This document shows, in pieces, positions 1-8,165 of a DNA stretch of 64,000 nucleotides (the first letter of the stretch is position 1; each line of letters starts with the position of its first letter). The stretch is taken from NCBI RefSeq assembly GCF_019801015.1, contig NZ_JAHVJZ010000010.1, forward strand, positions 1 through 64,000, in the 5' to 3' direction. The translations under genes were made by a program, and so were the position numbers. Source of the stretch: Marinobacter nauticus. GTDB lineage: Bacteria; Pseudomonadota; Gammaproteobacteria; Enterobacterales; Shewanellaceae. The notes under the pieces were generated by a model, which searched no databases, was not told where the DNA came from, and was given only the letters and a program-made list of their open reading frames with translations.

Positions 1-24
1 GGAGGCAAAGGGGAGTCCAGAGGG

Positions 25-174
25 GCGAAGCCCTTCTGGCGGCCGCCGGGCCGTCCCGGCAAAGGAGGTGAGTGGAGCACTATCCGTTCATGCCTTTGGC
101 AACCCCGAGAACTAAGCAGCCCCCTTAAAGGGGGCCGAGTCAAAGCCACCTGCTATGCAGGTGGTTTTTTACTG
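25..174 (+). repeat. Right-hand part of a structured repeat element (copy 1)
   Basis: These 150 bases match 14965-15114 at 148 positions (differences only at 101 and 165). The copy contains three clear stems: GCCGGG/CCCGGC near 45-60, CCCCC/GGGGG near 120-134, and the terminal hairpin CCACCTGCTATGCAGGTGG at 146-164 followed by a T run, which could also stop plus-strand transcription. Identity to the second copy ends at the ACTG at 171-174, marking the probable element boundary just before yciK's stop codon. The window begins inside the element, so its left half and any encoded protein lie outside. Bases 1-24 do not match the second copy. Confidence 0.8.
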
Positions 175-177
175 GCT

Positions 178-924
178 TCAGCGCTTGGGTTGCGCGTCCA
201 GGCTCTGGCCGTTGACCGACAGGCTGTCGTCACCCATCAGGTACAGGTAGGTGGGCATCAGGTCGGTGGCGGTGCGCAGGGTTTGCGGATCTTCCGCTGG
301 GAAAGCGGTGGCGCGCATGCCGGTGCGGGTGGCGCCCGGGTTGATGCAGTTGGCGCGCACGCTGGAGCCGTCCAGCTCGTCAGCGAGGGTTTCCATCATC
401 CCTTCGGTGGCGAACTTGGAGATGGCGTAAGCGCCCCAGTAAGCGCGGCCCTTTCGGCCCACGCCGGAAGAGGTAAACACGATGGAGCCGTGCGGGGCTT
501 TCTTGATCACCGGCAGCAGCGCTTTGGTCATCAGGAACTGGGCGGTGACGTTCACCTGCATCACCTCATCGAACATCTCTTTGCCCAGCTGCTCGAAGGG
601 GGAGAGGGCACCGAGTACCGCCGCGTTGTGCAGCAGGCCATCAAGGCGGCCAAACTGGCCTTCGATGGTGTCGGCCAGGTCCAGGTAGTTCTGCTCGGTT
701 GCGCCTTTGGCATCCAGCGGAACGATGGCCGGCTCCGGGCCACCGGCGGCGACAATCGCGTCGTAGACCGCTTCCAGCTTTTTCACGGTTCGGCCCAGCA
801 GGATCACGGTGGCACCGTGTGCGGCAAACTGGCAGGCCGCTTCCTTTCCAATGCCGTCTCCGGCACCGGTAACCAGGATGACTTTGTCTTTCAGGAGTTC
901 GGGTGAGGCAGAGTATTCCAACAT
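178..924 (-). CDS. yciK: YciK family short-chain dehydrogenase/reductase
   Basis: This is a 248-residue classical short-chain dehydrogenase/reductase, close in length and sequence style to enterobacterial YciK (about 250 residues). It has the nucleotide-binding TGAGDGIG loop at 19-26, NAA at 100-102, the catalytic serine region TSSGVG near 151-156 and the YxxxK pair Y166/K170. NAD(P)H-dependent reduction of a carbonyl substrate in the cytoplasm is expected, but the physiological substrate of YciK is not established. It is transcribed away from the lipase gene and its stop lies three bases beyond the repeat at the window start. The start at 924 was chosen because the protein then begins at the usual distance from the Rossmann fold. 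Confidence 0.9.
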   Translation of the reverse strand: MLEYSASPELLKDKVILVTGAGDGIGKEAACQFAAHGATVILLGRTVKKLEAVYDAIVAAGGPEPAIVPLDAKGATEQNYLDLADTIEGQFGRLDGLLHNAAVLGALSPFEQLGKEMFDEVMQVNVTAQFLMTKALLPVIKKAPHGSIVFTSSGVGRKGRAYWGAYAISKFATEGMMETLADELDGSSVRANCINPGATRTGMRATAFPAEDPQTLRTATDLMPTYLYLMGDDSLSVNGQSLDAQPKR

Positions 925-1188
925 GCTATTACTCGACTGGCTCGGCGCAAAGCCCCGTATTTCAGGAGTTGCCGCAAAGTTAAACTAGTGTTTTAAACAA
1001 ATGGTTGTTCGCTTTCTTTTTTTGTGCTGCGGCAAGGTTGCAAAAGTGTAGCTAACCATAGGATTTTGCGTTACTTTGGCTACTGTTGCCCGATGTCGGA
1101 GGTGTGATCCCGTCCGGCATTGCAGGCCGTTATTGTGACCAAAAGTGGTCCGGAAGACAAAATAAAAGCAAAGGAATGGGGAGAGCCA

Positions 1189-3729
1189 ATGAAACGTTTG
1201 TTGCTCAGCGCGGCTGTGGCATCGGCCTTAGGGCTGGTGGGGTGCAGCGGCGACAGCTACCAGGAAACCATCGAGAACACGCCAACACCGACCCCCTTCT
1301 CGCGGGTCGCTTTTGATCCGGGCGCTGGAGTACTCGCACTGCCGAACGATCTGCTGTTCTCTGGCACCTTTGACGGCACGCTGGAGATCCCCGGCGAAGC
1401 TGAGTCCGGCGACTACACCGATCCCCAGATTGCTTTGGGTGCCCTGGATGGCTGGTCCACCACCATGCCGATGAGCATCACCGTTATCCCCGGTACTGAC
1501 GACACCATGCTGGATGCGGCTTCCGCCGCAGCACCCGGTTCGGTTCGCGTATTTGAAGTGACACTGGGCGGCCCGCTTTCTCCGGACCCGGAGTGCGCAG
1601 GCGGCGAGTCCCTCACCATCTGTAAGGTGGGCGACGAACTGATCTTTGGTGAAGACTTCATCACCTCGCCGTCCGGCAACACCATCAATATGGTGCCACT
1701 GAAGCCGCTGGCACCGGCCAGCAGCTACGCGGTGATCACCACCACCCAGATCAGCGACACCGACGGTCAGACGGTGATGCCGTCCACCACCTACGAGCTG
1801 CTGAAAATGGACATCACCACGGATCCGCTGGTGACGCCTGATCAGCTGCTGTTGCAGGGCCTGGTTAACAACTACGAAAACGCCCTGGCCGCGGCCCACT
1901 CCGTGGATAAAGAGACCATCACCTACACCGGCGTATTTACCACTCAGTCCGTTACTGATGTGGCGGGCACCGTGTCCCTGCTGATGGCCTCCCAGGACCC
2001 GGCTCATGCGGTGTTTAAGCCTGAATTCAGCCAACCGATGCCGATGTACCGCGTACCGGGCATGCCGGAGTTCGGCGAAGTGACTGTTGCCGATGCGCTG
2101 GGCATGAAAGGCCCGGATTTGAATGGCGATGGCTTGCCGGATTGTGATCCCAGTGACTTTGCCTGCATCGTGGCCGACCTGGCCGATATGTACACCGCCG
2201 AGCTGACCATCCCTTACTACCAGGTGATGCCGAGCCTGGAAAATGGGGGCGACATCAATGGCCGCTGGAGCGCACTGGGTGACAGCCCGGTGGCGGTACT
2301 GCAGGCGGTGCAAGGTGGCTTGCTGAGCCAGGAGAGTTTTGCCACTCAGGCGATCGCTCAAGGCATTGACCCCAACGAAGCGTTGGTTGACCCGTCTGTA
2401 CTGGTGGGTGCCAGCTTTGTGACCGACGCCGGTGAACCGGTGGATACTGCCCGTCACCTGACCCGCTTTAACCCGGTACCGGCCCCCACTGAGCGGGTTA
2501 CCATTCCGGTGCAGATGACCATCCCGGATGCTGAGCGTGTTACTGCCTTCTATGCCGCCCAAGGCGCGCCATGGAATGCTCCTACCGCTGGATGGCCGGT
2601 AGCTCTGACTCTGCACGGCTTGGGTGGGGTTAAGGAACTTAATCTGATTCATGCCGGTACCTATGCAGCTAAAGGTGTCGCCACGGTTTCCATCGATATG
2701 CCGCTGCATGGCGCGCGCTCTGCCTTGATGGGCCCGGATGGCGTCTTTGCCGTCAGTGCCACTGACCCGAGTGTGGGCGCCCTGTTGGGAACCAATGCTT
2801 ATGACAACGGGAACCCGCTGGTGTTTGTGAACATCGGCAGCACGCTCTCTGTACGGGATAACTTCCGTCAGGGCATCGTGGATAACCTGGCGCTGCGTCT
2901 GGCTCTTACCGGCCTGACCATGGCTGAAGTCGGTGCCGGTGCACCGCCCACCTTCGATATGAGCAAAGTCAGCCTGCAGGGGCTGAGCCTTGGCGGTATC
3001 GTCGGTACGGGTGCCGCCACCTACACCACATTGTGGAATCCGGCATTGGGTGCCAACCCTTACGCACTGAGTAACGCCTCTCTGGTGGCGCCGGCCGGTG
3101 GCCTGGCCGGTACCTTTGTGGGTTCACCCGCCTTTAATCCCACTCTGATGGTGACTCTGGTTGCTGAAATTGCGCCGCAGTGCATTGACGAGATGACGGG
3201 TGGCATTGTGGAGTCGCCGGAGTGTGCAGCCGTCGTCGCACAGATTGAAGCGGAGGTGATCCCGCCGTTTGCCTTTGCCGTGCAGACCGCGATTGAGTCA
3301 ATGGACCCGATCAACCACGGTGCGCTGCTGGGCATGGCTAAAGACACTACGCCGGTGCACCTGATTGAAGTGGTGGGAGATATTGATGAGGGCGGTACCA
3401 ACCCTCAGGATCAGACTCTGCCGAACACCATTGAGGGCTTCCCGCTGTCCGGTACCGAGCCGCTGATCCGCGCATTGGGTCTGCCGGCCATCACCGAGAC
3501 CACCTCCGACTCTGCAGGTCGGGTCAGTGGCGTCGTGCGCTTTACCAAAGGCCAGCACAGCTCGCTGATCGATCCGAGCACCGGTGGTATTCCGGGTGTG
3601 GATCCGACCATTGCTCCGCTGGTGACGGTTGAGATGCAAACTCAGGTGGCCGACCATGCTTTGACTCAGGGTCGCACCATCAGCGTTGGCAACGGTTGCC
3701 TTATCAAAGGCGGCGAGTGTGCTGAATAA
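1189..3729 (+). CDS. VolA/Pla-1/cef family lipase, lipoprotein
   Basis: This 846-residue protein resembles the Pla-1/cef extracellular lipases and the Vibrio surface lysophospholipase VolA. The ATG at 1189 is preferred over the upstream in-frame start at 1120: it follows a GGGGAG ribosome site and opens a lipoprotein signal peptide (MKRLLLSAAVASALGLVGC) with lipobox LVGC, so Cys19 is the predicted lipidated residue. An oxyanion-type LHGLGG lies at 475-480, and the nucleophile elbow GLSLGG places the catalytic serine at about 600. Lipidation and the family suggest exposure on the outer membrane and hydrolysis of host or environmental phospholipids or lysolipids; substrate is inferred from family. 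It is monocistronic with its own terminator. Confidence 0.88.
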   Translation: MKRLLLSAAVASALGLVGCSGDSYQETIENTPTPTPFSRVAFDPGAGVLALPNDLLFSGTFDGTLEIPGEAESGDYTDPQIALGALDGWSTTMPMSITVIPGTDDTMLDAASAAAPGSVRVFEVTLGGPLSPDPECAGGESLTICKVGDELIFGEDFITSPSGNTINMVPLKPLAPASSYAVITTTQISDTDGQTVMPSTTYELLKMDITTDPLVTPDQLLLQGLVNNYENALAAAHSVDKETITYTGVFTTQSVTDVAGTVSLLMASQDPAHAVFKPEFSQPMPMYRVPGMPEFGEVTVADALGMKGPDLNGDGLPDCDPSDFACIVADLADMYTAELTIPYYQVMPSLENGGDINGRWSALGDSPVAVLQAVQGGLLSQESFATQAIAQGIDPNEALVDPSVLVGASFVTDAGEPVDTARHLTRFNPVPAPTERVTIPVQMTIPDAERVTAFYAAQGAPWNAPTAGWPVALTLHGLGGVKELNLIHAGTYAAKGVATVSIDMPLHGARSALMGPDGVFAVSATDPSVGALLGTNAYDNGNPLVFVNIGSTLSVRDNFRQGIVDNLALRLALTGLTMAEVGAGAPPTFDMSKVSLQGLSLGGIVGTGAATYTTLWNPALGANPYALSNASLVAPAGGLAGTFVGSPAFNPTLMVTLVAEIAPQCIDEMTGGIVESPECAAVVAQIEAEVIPPFAFAVQTAIESMDPINHGALLGMAKDTTPVHLIEVVGDIDEGGTNPQDQTLPNTIEGFPLSGTEPLIRALGLPAITETTSDSAGRVSGVVRFTKGQHSSLIDPSTGGIPGVDPTIAPLVTVEMQTQVADHALTQGRTISVGNGCLIKGGECAE

Positions 3730-3747
3730 ACGCACAACTGTCTGATG

Positions 3748-3779
3748 AAAAAAGGCCCGGTCATCGACCGGGCCTTTTT
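3748..3779 (+). terminator. Rho-independent terminator after the lipase gene
   Basis: A nine-base-pair stem GGCCCGGTC/GACCGGGCC with a three-base loop at 3754-3774 is followed by five T residues, 19 bases after the lipase stop codon. Confidence 0.9.
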
Positions 3780-3832
3780 GTGTCTGGTCGGTGTAGGTAC
3801 ACTAGGGCCAAAGTCGCGCTTAGGAGAGTACC

Positions 3833-4849
3833 TTGGAGTTTCTATACGATTACGGCCTGTTTCTGGCCAAAGCGGTGACCCTGGTTGCCGCCATTGTGGC
3901 GGTGATCATCGCCGCTGCCGTGGCCAATCGCAGTGGCAAAGGGGCCAAGGGAGAGCTGAAGGTCCATAACCTGACCGATAAGTTTGAGCAGTACGAAGAC
4001 AAGCTGAGCCATCAACTGCTGAGCGACGATCAGTACAAGGCCCGGGAAAAAGCCCGCAAAGCGGAAGAGAAAGCGAAAGCCAAAGCGGATAAAGGCGAAG
4101 AGCGGGAAGGGCGCCTGTTCCTGATCGACTTTAAGGCCGGTATCGATGCGGCGCAGGTCAGTCAGTTGCGCGAGGAGATCTCGGCATTGCTTACCGTGGC
4201 ACAAGCCAAAGACGAAGTGCTGGTGCGCGTTGAGAGCGGCGGCGGCATGGTGCACGCCTATGGCCTCGCTGCCAGCCAGCTGGACCGCATCCGTCAGGCC
4301 AACATCCCGCTGACCATCGCGGTGGACAAAGTGGCGGCCAGTGGCGGCTATATGATGGCCTGCGTGGCCGACAAGATCATCGCCGCGCCGTTTGCCATTG
4401 TTGGCTCCATCGGTGTGATCGCCCAGATCCCCAACTTCAACAAGCTGCTGAAGAAGCACGACATCGACTTTGAGCAACACACTGCCGGTGACTTTAAGCG
4501 CACCCTGACCATGTTCGGCGAGAACAACGACGCAGGTCGTGAGAAGTTCCGCGAAGAGCTGGAGCAGACCCACGAGTTGTTCAAAGACTTTGTGCAGCGC
4601 TACCGTCCGGAGCTGGACCTCTCCAAAGTGGCCACCGGCGAGCACTGGTTCGGCCTGCAGGCGCTGGAGCTGGGGCTGGTGGACGCCATCCAGACCTCAG
4701 ACGATTACCTGATGGTGCAGGATAAAGAGGTGCTTCAGCTTCAGTATGAAGAGAAGAAGAACCTGGCCAAACGCTTTGGCCGCGCCGCCGAAAGCGCCAT
4801 AGAACGTGGCAGCCTGAAACTGGCGGAACTGGCTCAGCGCAGCCACTGA
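3833..4849 (+). CDS. sohB: SohB, inner-membrane S49 family peptidase
   Basis: The 338-residue product matches SohB, a single-domain relative of signal peptide peptidase SppA (E. coli SohB is about 350 residues). One N-terminal membrane segment spans about residues 8-31. A charged, Lys/Glu/Ala-rich linker (about 68-92) leads to the S49 domain. The nucleophile is predicted at Ser170 in VAASGGYMMA and the general-base lysine at Lys222 in AGDFKRTL, forming the family's Ser-Lys dyad. The start is a TTG at 3833, set by TAGGAGA at 3821-3827; no in-frame ATG fits. Expected role: degradation of signal peptides or membrane-protein fragments on the periplasmic side. A terminator follows directly. Confidence 0.92.
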   Translation: MEFLYDYGLFLAKAVTLVAAIVAVIIAAAVANRSGKGAKGELKVHNLTDKFEQYEDKLSHQLLSDDQYKAREKARKAEEKAKAKADKGEEREGRLFLIDFKAGIDAAQVSQLREEISALLTVAQAKDEVLVRVESGGGMVHAYGLAASQLDRIRQANIPLTIAVDKVAASGGYMMACVADKIIAAPFAIVGSIGVIAQIPNFNKLLKKHDIDFEQHTAGDFKRTLTMFGENNDAGREKFREELEQTHELFKDFVQRYRPELDLSKVATGEHWFGLQALELGLVDAIQTSDDYLMVQDKEVLQLQYEEKKNLAKRFGRAAESAIERGSLKLAELAQRSH

Positions 4850-4866
4850 GCATCCGTCTCTGAAAG

Positions 4867-4895
4867 AAAAAGCCGGCAGATTGCCGGCTTTTTTG
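4867..4895 (+). terminator. Rho-independent terminator after sohB
   Basis: Stem AGCCGGCA/TGCCGGCT at 4871-4889 with a three-base loop and a run of six T residues. It also lies just beyond the 3' end of the convergent LysR gene. Confidence 0.88.
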
Positions 4896-4937
4896 TGCCT
4901 TGCCAGGAGGCTGTGGGGCACAGCGTTAACGCCGTTG

Positions 4938-5840
4938 TTAGGTCGCAAGCAGTGGGTTTTCGGCGAGCTTTTGTTTCAGGAAGTCGATAAAGCAGCGGAC
5001 CTTCAGCGGTACATGACGGCTTTGTGGGTAAAGCGCATTAAAAGGGATGTTTTCACCCTGATAGCCAGGCAAGAGGCGAGTCAATCGGCCGCTTTTCAGA
5101 TGGGCATCGAGCATCCATTGTGGCAATTGGGTAATGCCGAGTCCCGCCAGGGCCAGCTCAAGATTCATCTCGCCACTGTCACTCTGGAAGCTGCCCTGAA
5201 CCGGAACCGACAGGGCGGTCTCCCCGTCGTGAAATCGCCAGTTCTGCACGGTTTTGTCCGTCGAGTAGAGGATGCAGTCGTGTCGGCTCAGTTCCGCCGG
5301 CATGGTGGGAGTGCCGTGCTGGTTGAGGTAATCCGGTGAAGCCACCACAAGCATCGGGTTGTCGAACAGGTGTCTGACGATCAGCGAGGAGTCTTCCAAC
5401 TGACGGGCGCGAATCGCCACATCGATGCCCTCGCCAATCAGGTCCGACAGTCGGTCACTCACCACAAAATCCAGTTTTATCTCCGGATAATGGCGCAGGA
5501 ATTGATGGGCAATTGGCGCCAGCACCTGTCGCGCAAACGGGTAGGGTGCGGCCACTCTCAGCACCCCTTTCGGCGCCACAATTTGAGCGCGAATGCGGGA
5601 TTCAACTTCATCCAGTTCACCGAGCCAATCAACGCAATGCTGATAGTACTCGGCTCCGGGTTGGGTGAGTGTGTGGTCACGGCTGGTTCGGGTCAGGAGC
5701 TTTACCCCCAGCTCGGCTTCAAGCGCAGCGACTTTTTTGCTGACCGATGCCTGGCTGGTGCTGAGCTCGCGGGCAGCCGCCGAAAAACTGCCGGATTGAA
5801 TCACCCGAACAAAAACCCGCATCGCACTGAGCTGGTCCAT
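4938..5840 (-). CDS. LysR family transcriptional regulator
   Basis: This 300-residue protein has the LysR layout. A winged helix-turn-helix occupies about residues 1-60 (MDQLSAMRVFVRVIQSGSFS..., with AAARELSTSQASVSKKVAALE as recognition region), a linker helix follows, and an effector-binding domain fills about 90-295. It belongs to the broad group of short LysR regulators whose first residues read MDQL-MRVFV-V. It is transcribed divergently from the SnoaL-like gene at 6015 across 174 bases, the usual arrangement for a LysR protein controlling its neighbour and itself. The ligand cannot be read from the sequence. Confidence 0.9.
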   Translation of the reverse strand: MDQLSAMRVFVRVIQSGSFSAAARELSTSQASVSKKVAALEAELGVKLLTRTSRDHTLTQPGAEYYQHCVDWLGELDEVESRIRAQIVAPKGVLRVAAPYPFARQVLAPIAHQFLRHYPEIKLDFVVSDRLSDLIGEGIDVAIRARQLEDSSLIVRHLFDNPMLVVASPDYLNQHGTPTMPAELSRHDCILYSTDKTVQNWRFHDGETALSVPVQGSFQSDSGEMNLELALAGLGITQLPQWMLDAHLKSGRLTRLLPGYQGENIPFNALYPQSRHVPLKVRCFIDFLKQKLAENPLLAT

Positions 5841-6014
5841 TATCGAGGCCTACAACATAGTGGAATAGATGGAATTCAATTTACCATAGTTATATTCAAA
5901 AAAGTTCTGGGCTATTGTCGTCGCATTCGTCGAACCGGAAGCCGGTTTGAGTGACAAAGGCGGGGGGCTCCGGCACCGCCGAAGAGTATTGAAGTGCGAG
6001 CGCGAGGTATCACC

Positions 6015-6551
6015 ATGACAATGCAGGAAAAGCTCCAGACGCTTCTGGACAAACAGGAGTTGACCGAACTGATGTACAAATTTGCCCGGGCTTTGGACCG
6101 GGTGGATGGCGCACTGATGAAATCAACTTACTGGGAAGAGGCCATTGAGGAGCATCAGGACCCCATTTTTCCCGACCTGTTTTTCTACAACGACAACGCC
6201 CACGCCTTTGTTGAGCCGGCGATGGAGGGATTCAGGGCACTGAAGGTGACGCAGCATCGGATCAGCAATCCGCTGATTGAGGTGGACGGCGATAGCGCGA
6301 CCGCCGAGTGTTATGTCTGGGCCTACCATGTCCATGAGGAAGACGGTGTCGACAAAGAGGGGATTCTGGGTGGGCGACACCATTTCCGATTCGAACGTCG
6401 CCACGGGGAGTGGAAGATTTTGCACCGTTCCACCGTGTTCGACTGGAACCAGAATCAGCGCGCATCCGCCATCTGGGCAGAGAACTTCAGCGACAAATAC
6501 CGGGGCAAAAGGGACCGGAGCGATGACAGCTATCAGTATTTGACTGCCTGA
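6015..6551 (+). CDS. SnoaL-like (NTF2 fold) protein
   Basis: The 178-residue product looks like the SnoaL_4 branch of the NTF2-like superfamily, small cone-shaped enzymes or binding proteins that include dehydratases, isomerases and ring-hydroxylase small subunits. It shows the typical first helix ELTELMYKFARALDRVDG, the strand TAECYVWAYHV, and the conserved histidine-containing ending GRHHFRFERRHGEWKILHR. The start at 6015 is favoured over 5994 because GAGG sits seven to nine bases upstream of this ATG. Its divergent LysR partner suggests induction by a small organic compound. No reaction can be assigned from sequence alone. Confidence 0.78.
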   Translation: MTMQEKLQTLLDKQELTELMYKFARALDRVDGALMKSTYWEEAIEEHQDPIFPDLFFYNDNAHAFVEPAMEGFRALKVTQHRISNPLIEVDGDSATAECYVWAYHVHEEDGVDKEGILGGRHHFRFERRHGEWKILHRSTVFDWNQNQRASAIWAENFSDKYRGKRDRSDDSYQYLTA

Positions 6552-6593
6552 GCGTCTGGAGAAGGGGCAAGCCCCGGTCTGTTTCCAGAACAC

Positions 6594-6623
6594 AAAAAGG
6601 CGAGCCATCAGGCTCGCCTTTTT
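6594..6623. terminator. Bidirectional terminator between convergent genes
   Basis: GGCGAGCC/GGCTCGCC stem at 6599-6618 with an ATCA loop, a run of A on the left and of T on the right. It lies between the SnoaL-like gene and the convergent symporter gene and can serve both. Confidence 0.88.
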
Positions 6624-6636
6624 CGTACGGCAACGA

Positions 6637-7950
6637 TTACTGACGAACGTGAGGAACCGAGTCCATATCCAGTTTGCTCTGGCCAGCCAGCGGGTCGTCA
6701 AAGGTCTCGCGGGACAGCTCGCCTTCAGAGGAGGCCACCACCACGGAAACCGCGGCATCACCGGTGACGTTCACCGCGGTGCGCACCATATCCAGCAGGC
6801 GGTCGACACCCAGGATCAGGGCGATGCCTTCCACCGGCAGGTTCACCTGCTGCAGCACCATGGCCAGCATGATCAGACCCACACCAGGCACACCGGCGGT
6901 ACCGATGGACGCCAGGGTCGCGGTCAGAATCACCATCAGCATGTCAGAGACACTGAGGTCGATGCCAAACACCTGGGCGATAAATACGGTGGCTACACCC
7001 TGCATGATGGCGGTGCCGTCCATATTGACGGTGGCGCCCAGTGGCAGAGTGAAGGAGCTGACGCGGTTGCTCACGCCCAGACGATAGTTGGCGTTCTCAA
7101 TGGAGATGGGCAGGGTCGCCGCGGAGCTGGCGGTGGAGAAGGCGAACAGCTGAACCGAGCGCATCTTCTTCAGGAAGGTCAGCGGGTTCAGGCCACTCAG
7201 GGTGCTGACCAGTACCGGGTACACCACCAGAGCGTGAATGATCAACACACCCAGCACCAGGAAGAAGTACTTCACCACCGAGCCGAAGGTTTCCATGCCC
7301 AGGGTCAGGGTCAGCTTGGCGATCAGGCCGAACACACCGATAGGGGCAATGGCCATTACCAGAGTCACCAGCTTCATCATCACTTCGTTCAGGTCGATGA
7401 AGAACTGGCGCAGGCGTTCGCCACGCTCGCCGATGTGGGCGATGGAGAAACCGAACAGAATGGCGAACACGATGATCTGCAGCATATTGCCTTCAACCAT
7501 GGCGTTGATCGGGTTCTTCGGTACCAGGCCGATGATGACGTCGCTCAGGGAGGGCGCTTCCTTCGCATCGAACGCCATGTTGGCAGCTTGCATGGTGGCG
7601 TCACCCGGCTGGATCAGCAGCGCGGAGCCCAGCGCCAGCGAGATGGCGACGGCAGTGGTGAACAGATAAAGCGCCAGGGTCTTACCACCCAAGCGTCCCA
7701 GGCGAGAAGGGTCTGACAGTGTCGCGGTGCCGCAGACCAGAGAGACAAATACCAGGGGGACCACCAGCATGCGCAGCGCAGAAACGAACAGGGCACCCAA
7801 TACATTGAAGATGCCGTTGGTGAAGACGTCCTCCACCAGTGCGCTGCCCGGGAACAACAGGCGAAGCGCCAGGCCGATCCCTAAACCGGCCGCCATAGCC
7901 AGCAGAATCTTGGCCGTTAGCCCCATTTTCCTGGTTGGTTTAGCAGTCAT
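6637..7950 (-). CDS. Dicarboxylate/amino acid:cation symporter (DAACS family)
   Basis: This 437-residue integral membrane protein has the hallmarks of the glutamate/C4-dicarboxylate transporter family (GltP/DctA/GltPh fold, eight helices plus two re-entrant hairpins). The serine-rich hairpin tip STASSAATLP is at about 271-280, the NMDGTA unwound helix-7 motif at about 308-313, the second hairpin contains AGVPGVG, and helix 8 carries DRLLDMVRTAVNVTGD, which supplies substrate-binding Asp and Asn residues. Na+ or H+ driven uptake of acidic amino acids or dicarboxylates across the inner membrane is expected; which substrate cannot be decided. A good ribosome site (AAGGAAG) precedes the ATG at 7950. 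Confidence 0.92.
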   Translation of the reverse strand: MTAKPTRKMGLTAKILLAMAAGLGIGLALRLLFPGSALVEDVFTNGIFNVLGALFVSALRMLVVPLVFVSLVCGTATLSDPSRLGRLGGKTLALYLFTTAVAISLALGSALLIQPGDATMQAANMAFDAKEAPSLSDVIIGLVPKNPINAMVEGNMLQIIVFAILFGFSIAHIGERGERLRQFFIDLNEVMMKLVTLVMAIAPIGVFGLIAKLTLTLGMETFGSVVKYFFLVLGVLIIHALVVYPVLVSTLSGLNPLTFLKKMRSVQLFAFSTASSAATLPISIENANYRLGVSNRVSSFTLPLGATVNMDGTAIMQGVATVFIAQVFGIDLSVSDMLMVILTATLASIGTAGVPGVGLIMLAMVLQQVNLPVEGIALILGVDRLLDMVRTAVNVTGDAAVSVVVASSEGELSRETFDDPLAGQSKLDMDSVPHVRQ

Positions 7951-8165
7951 GTAACTTCCTTAACAATATTATCGTTTTTATCGTGGGGGTTAGCCTAGCA
8001 GGAACCCTATGGTACGAAAAACCCCGAAAAGGTAGCAAAAGGTGCGCCGATGTTAAATGGGGAGGGAGCAGGAAAATAGATCGTGGCATTTGGGGTGAGA
8101 TAAATTAATCTAAGTGTTGCTTAAGGGAAAATTAAAGTTTGTCATCAATTTACAGGACGTTTGCG

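Noticed and set aside
962-1020. PsrA/FadR-like operator between yciK and the lipase gene (GTTTTAAAC and AAAC-N4-GGTT)
   Set aside because: The symmetry is imperfect and I cannot confirm a match to a fatty-acid regulator consensus without a motif scan.
1228-2709. Long antisense ORFs under the lipase, sucA, mfd, topA and RND genes
   Set aside because: In this G+C-rich genome long shadow frames are common; their products are rich in His, Arg, Gln and Gly and none has a domain or ribosome site.
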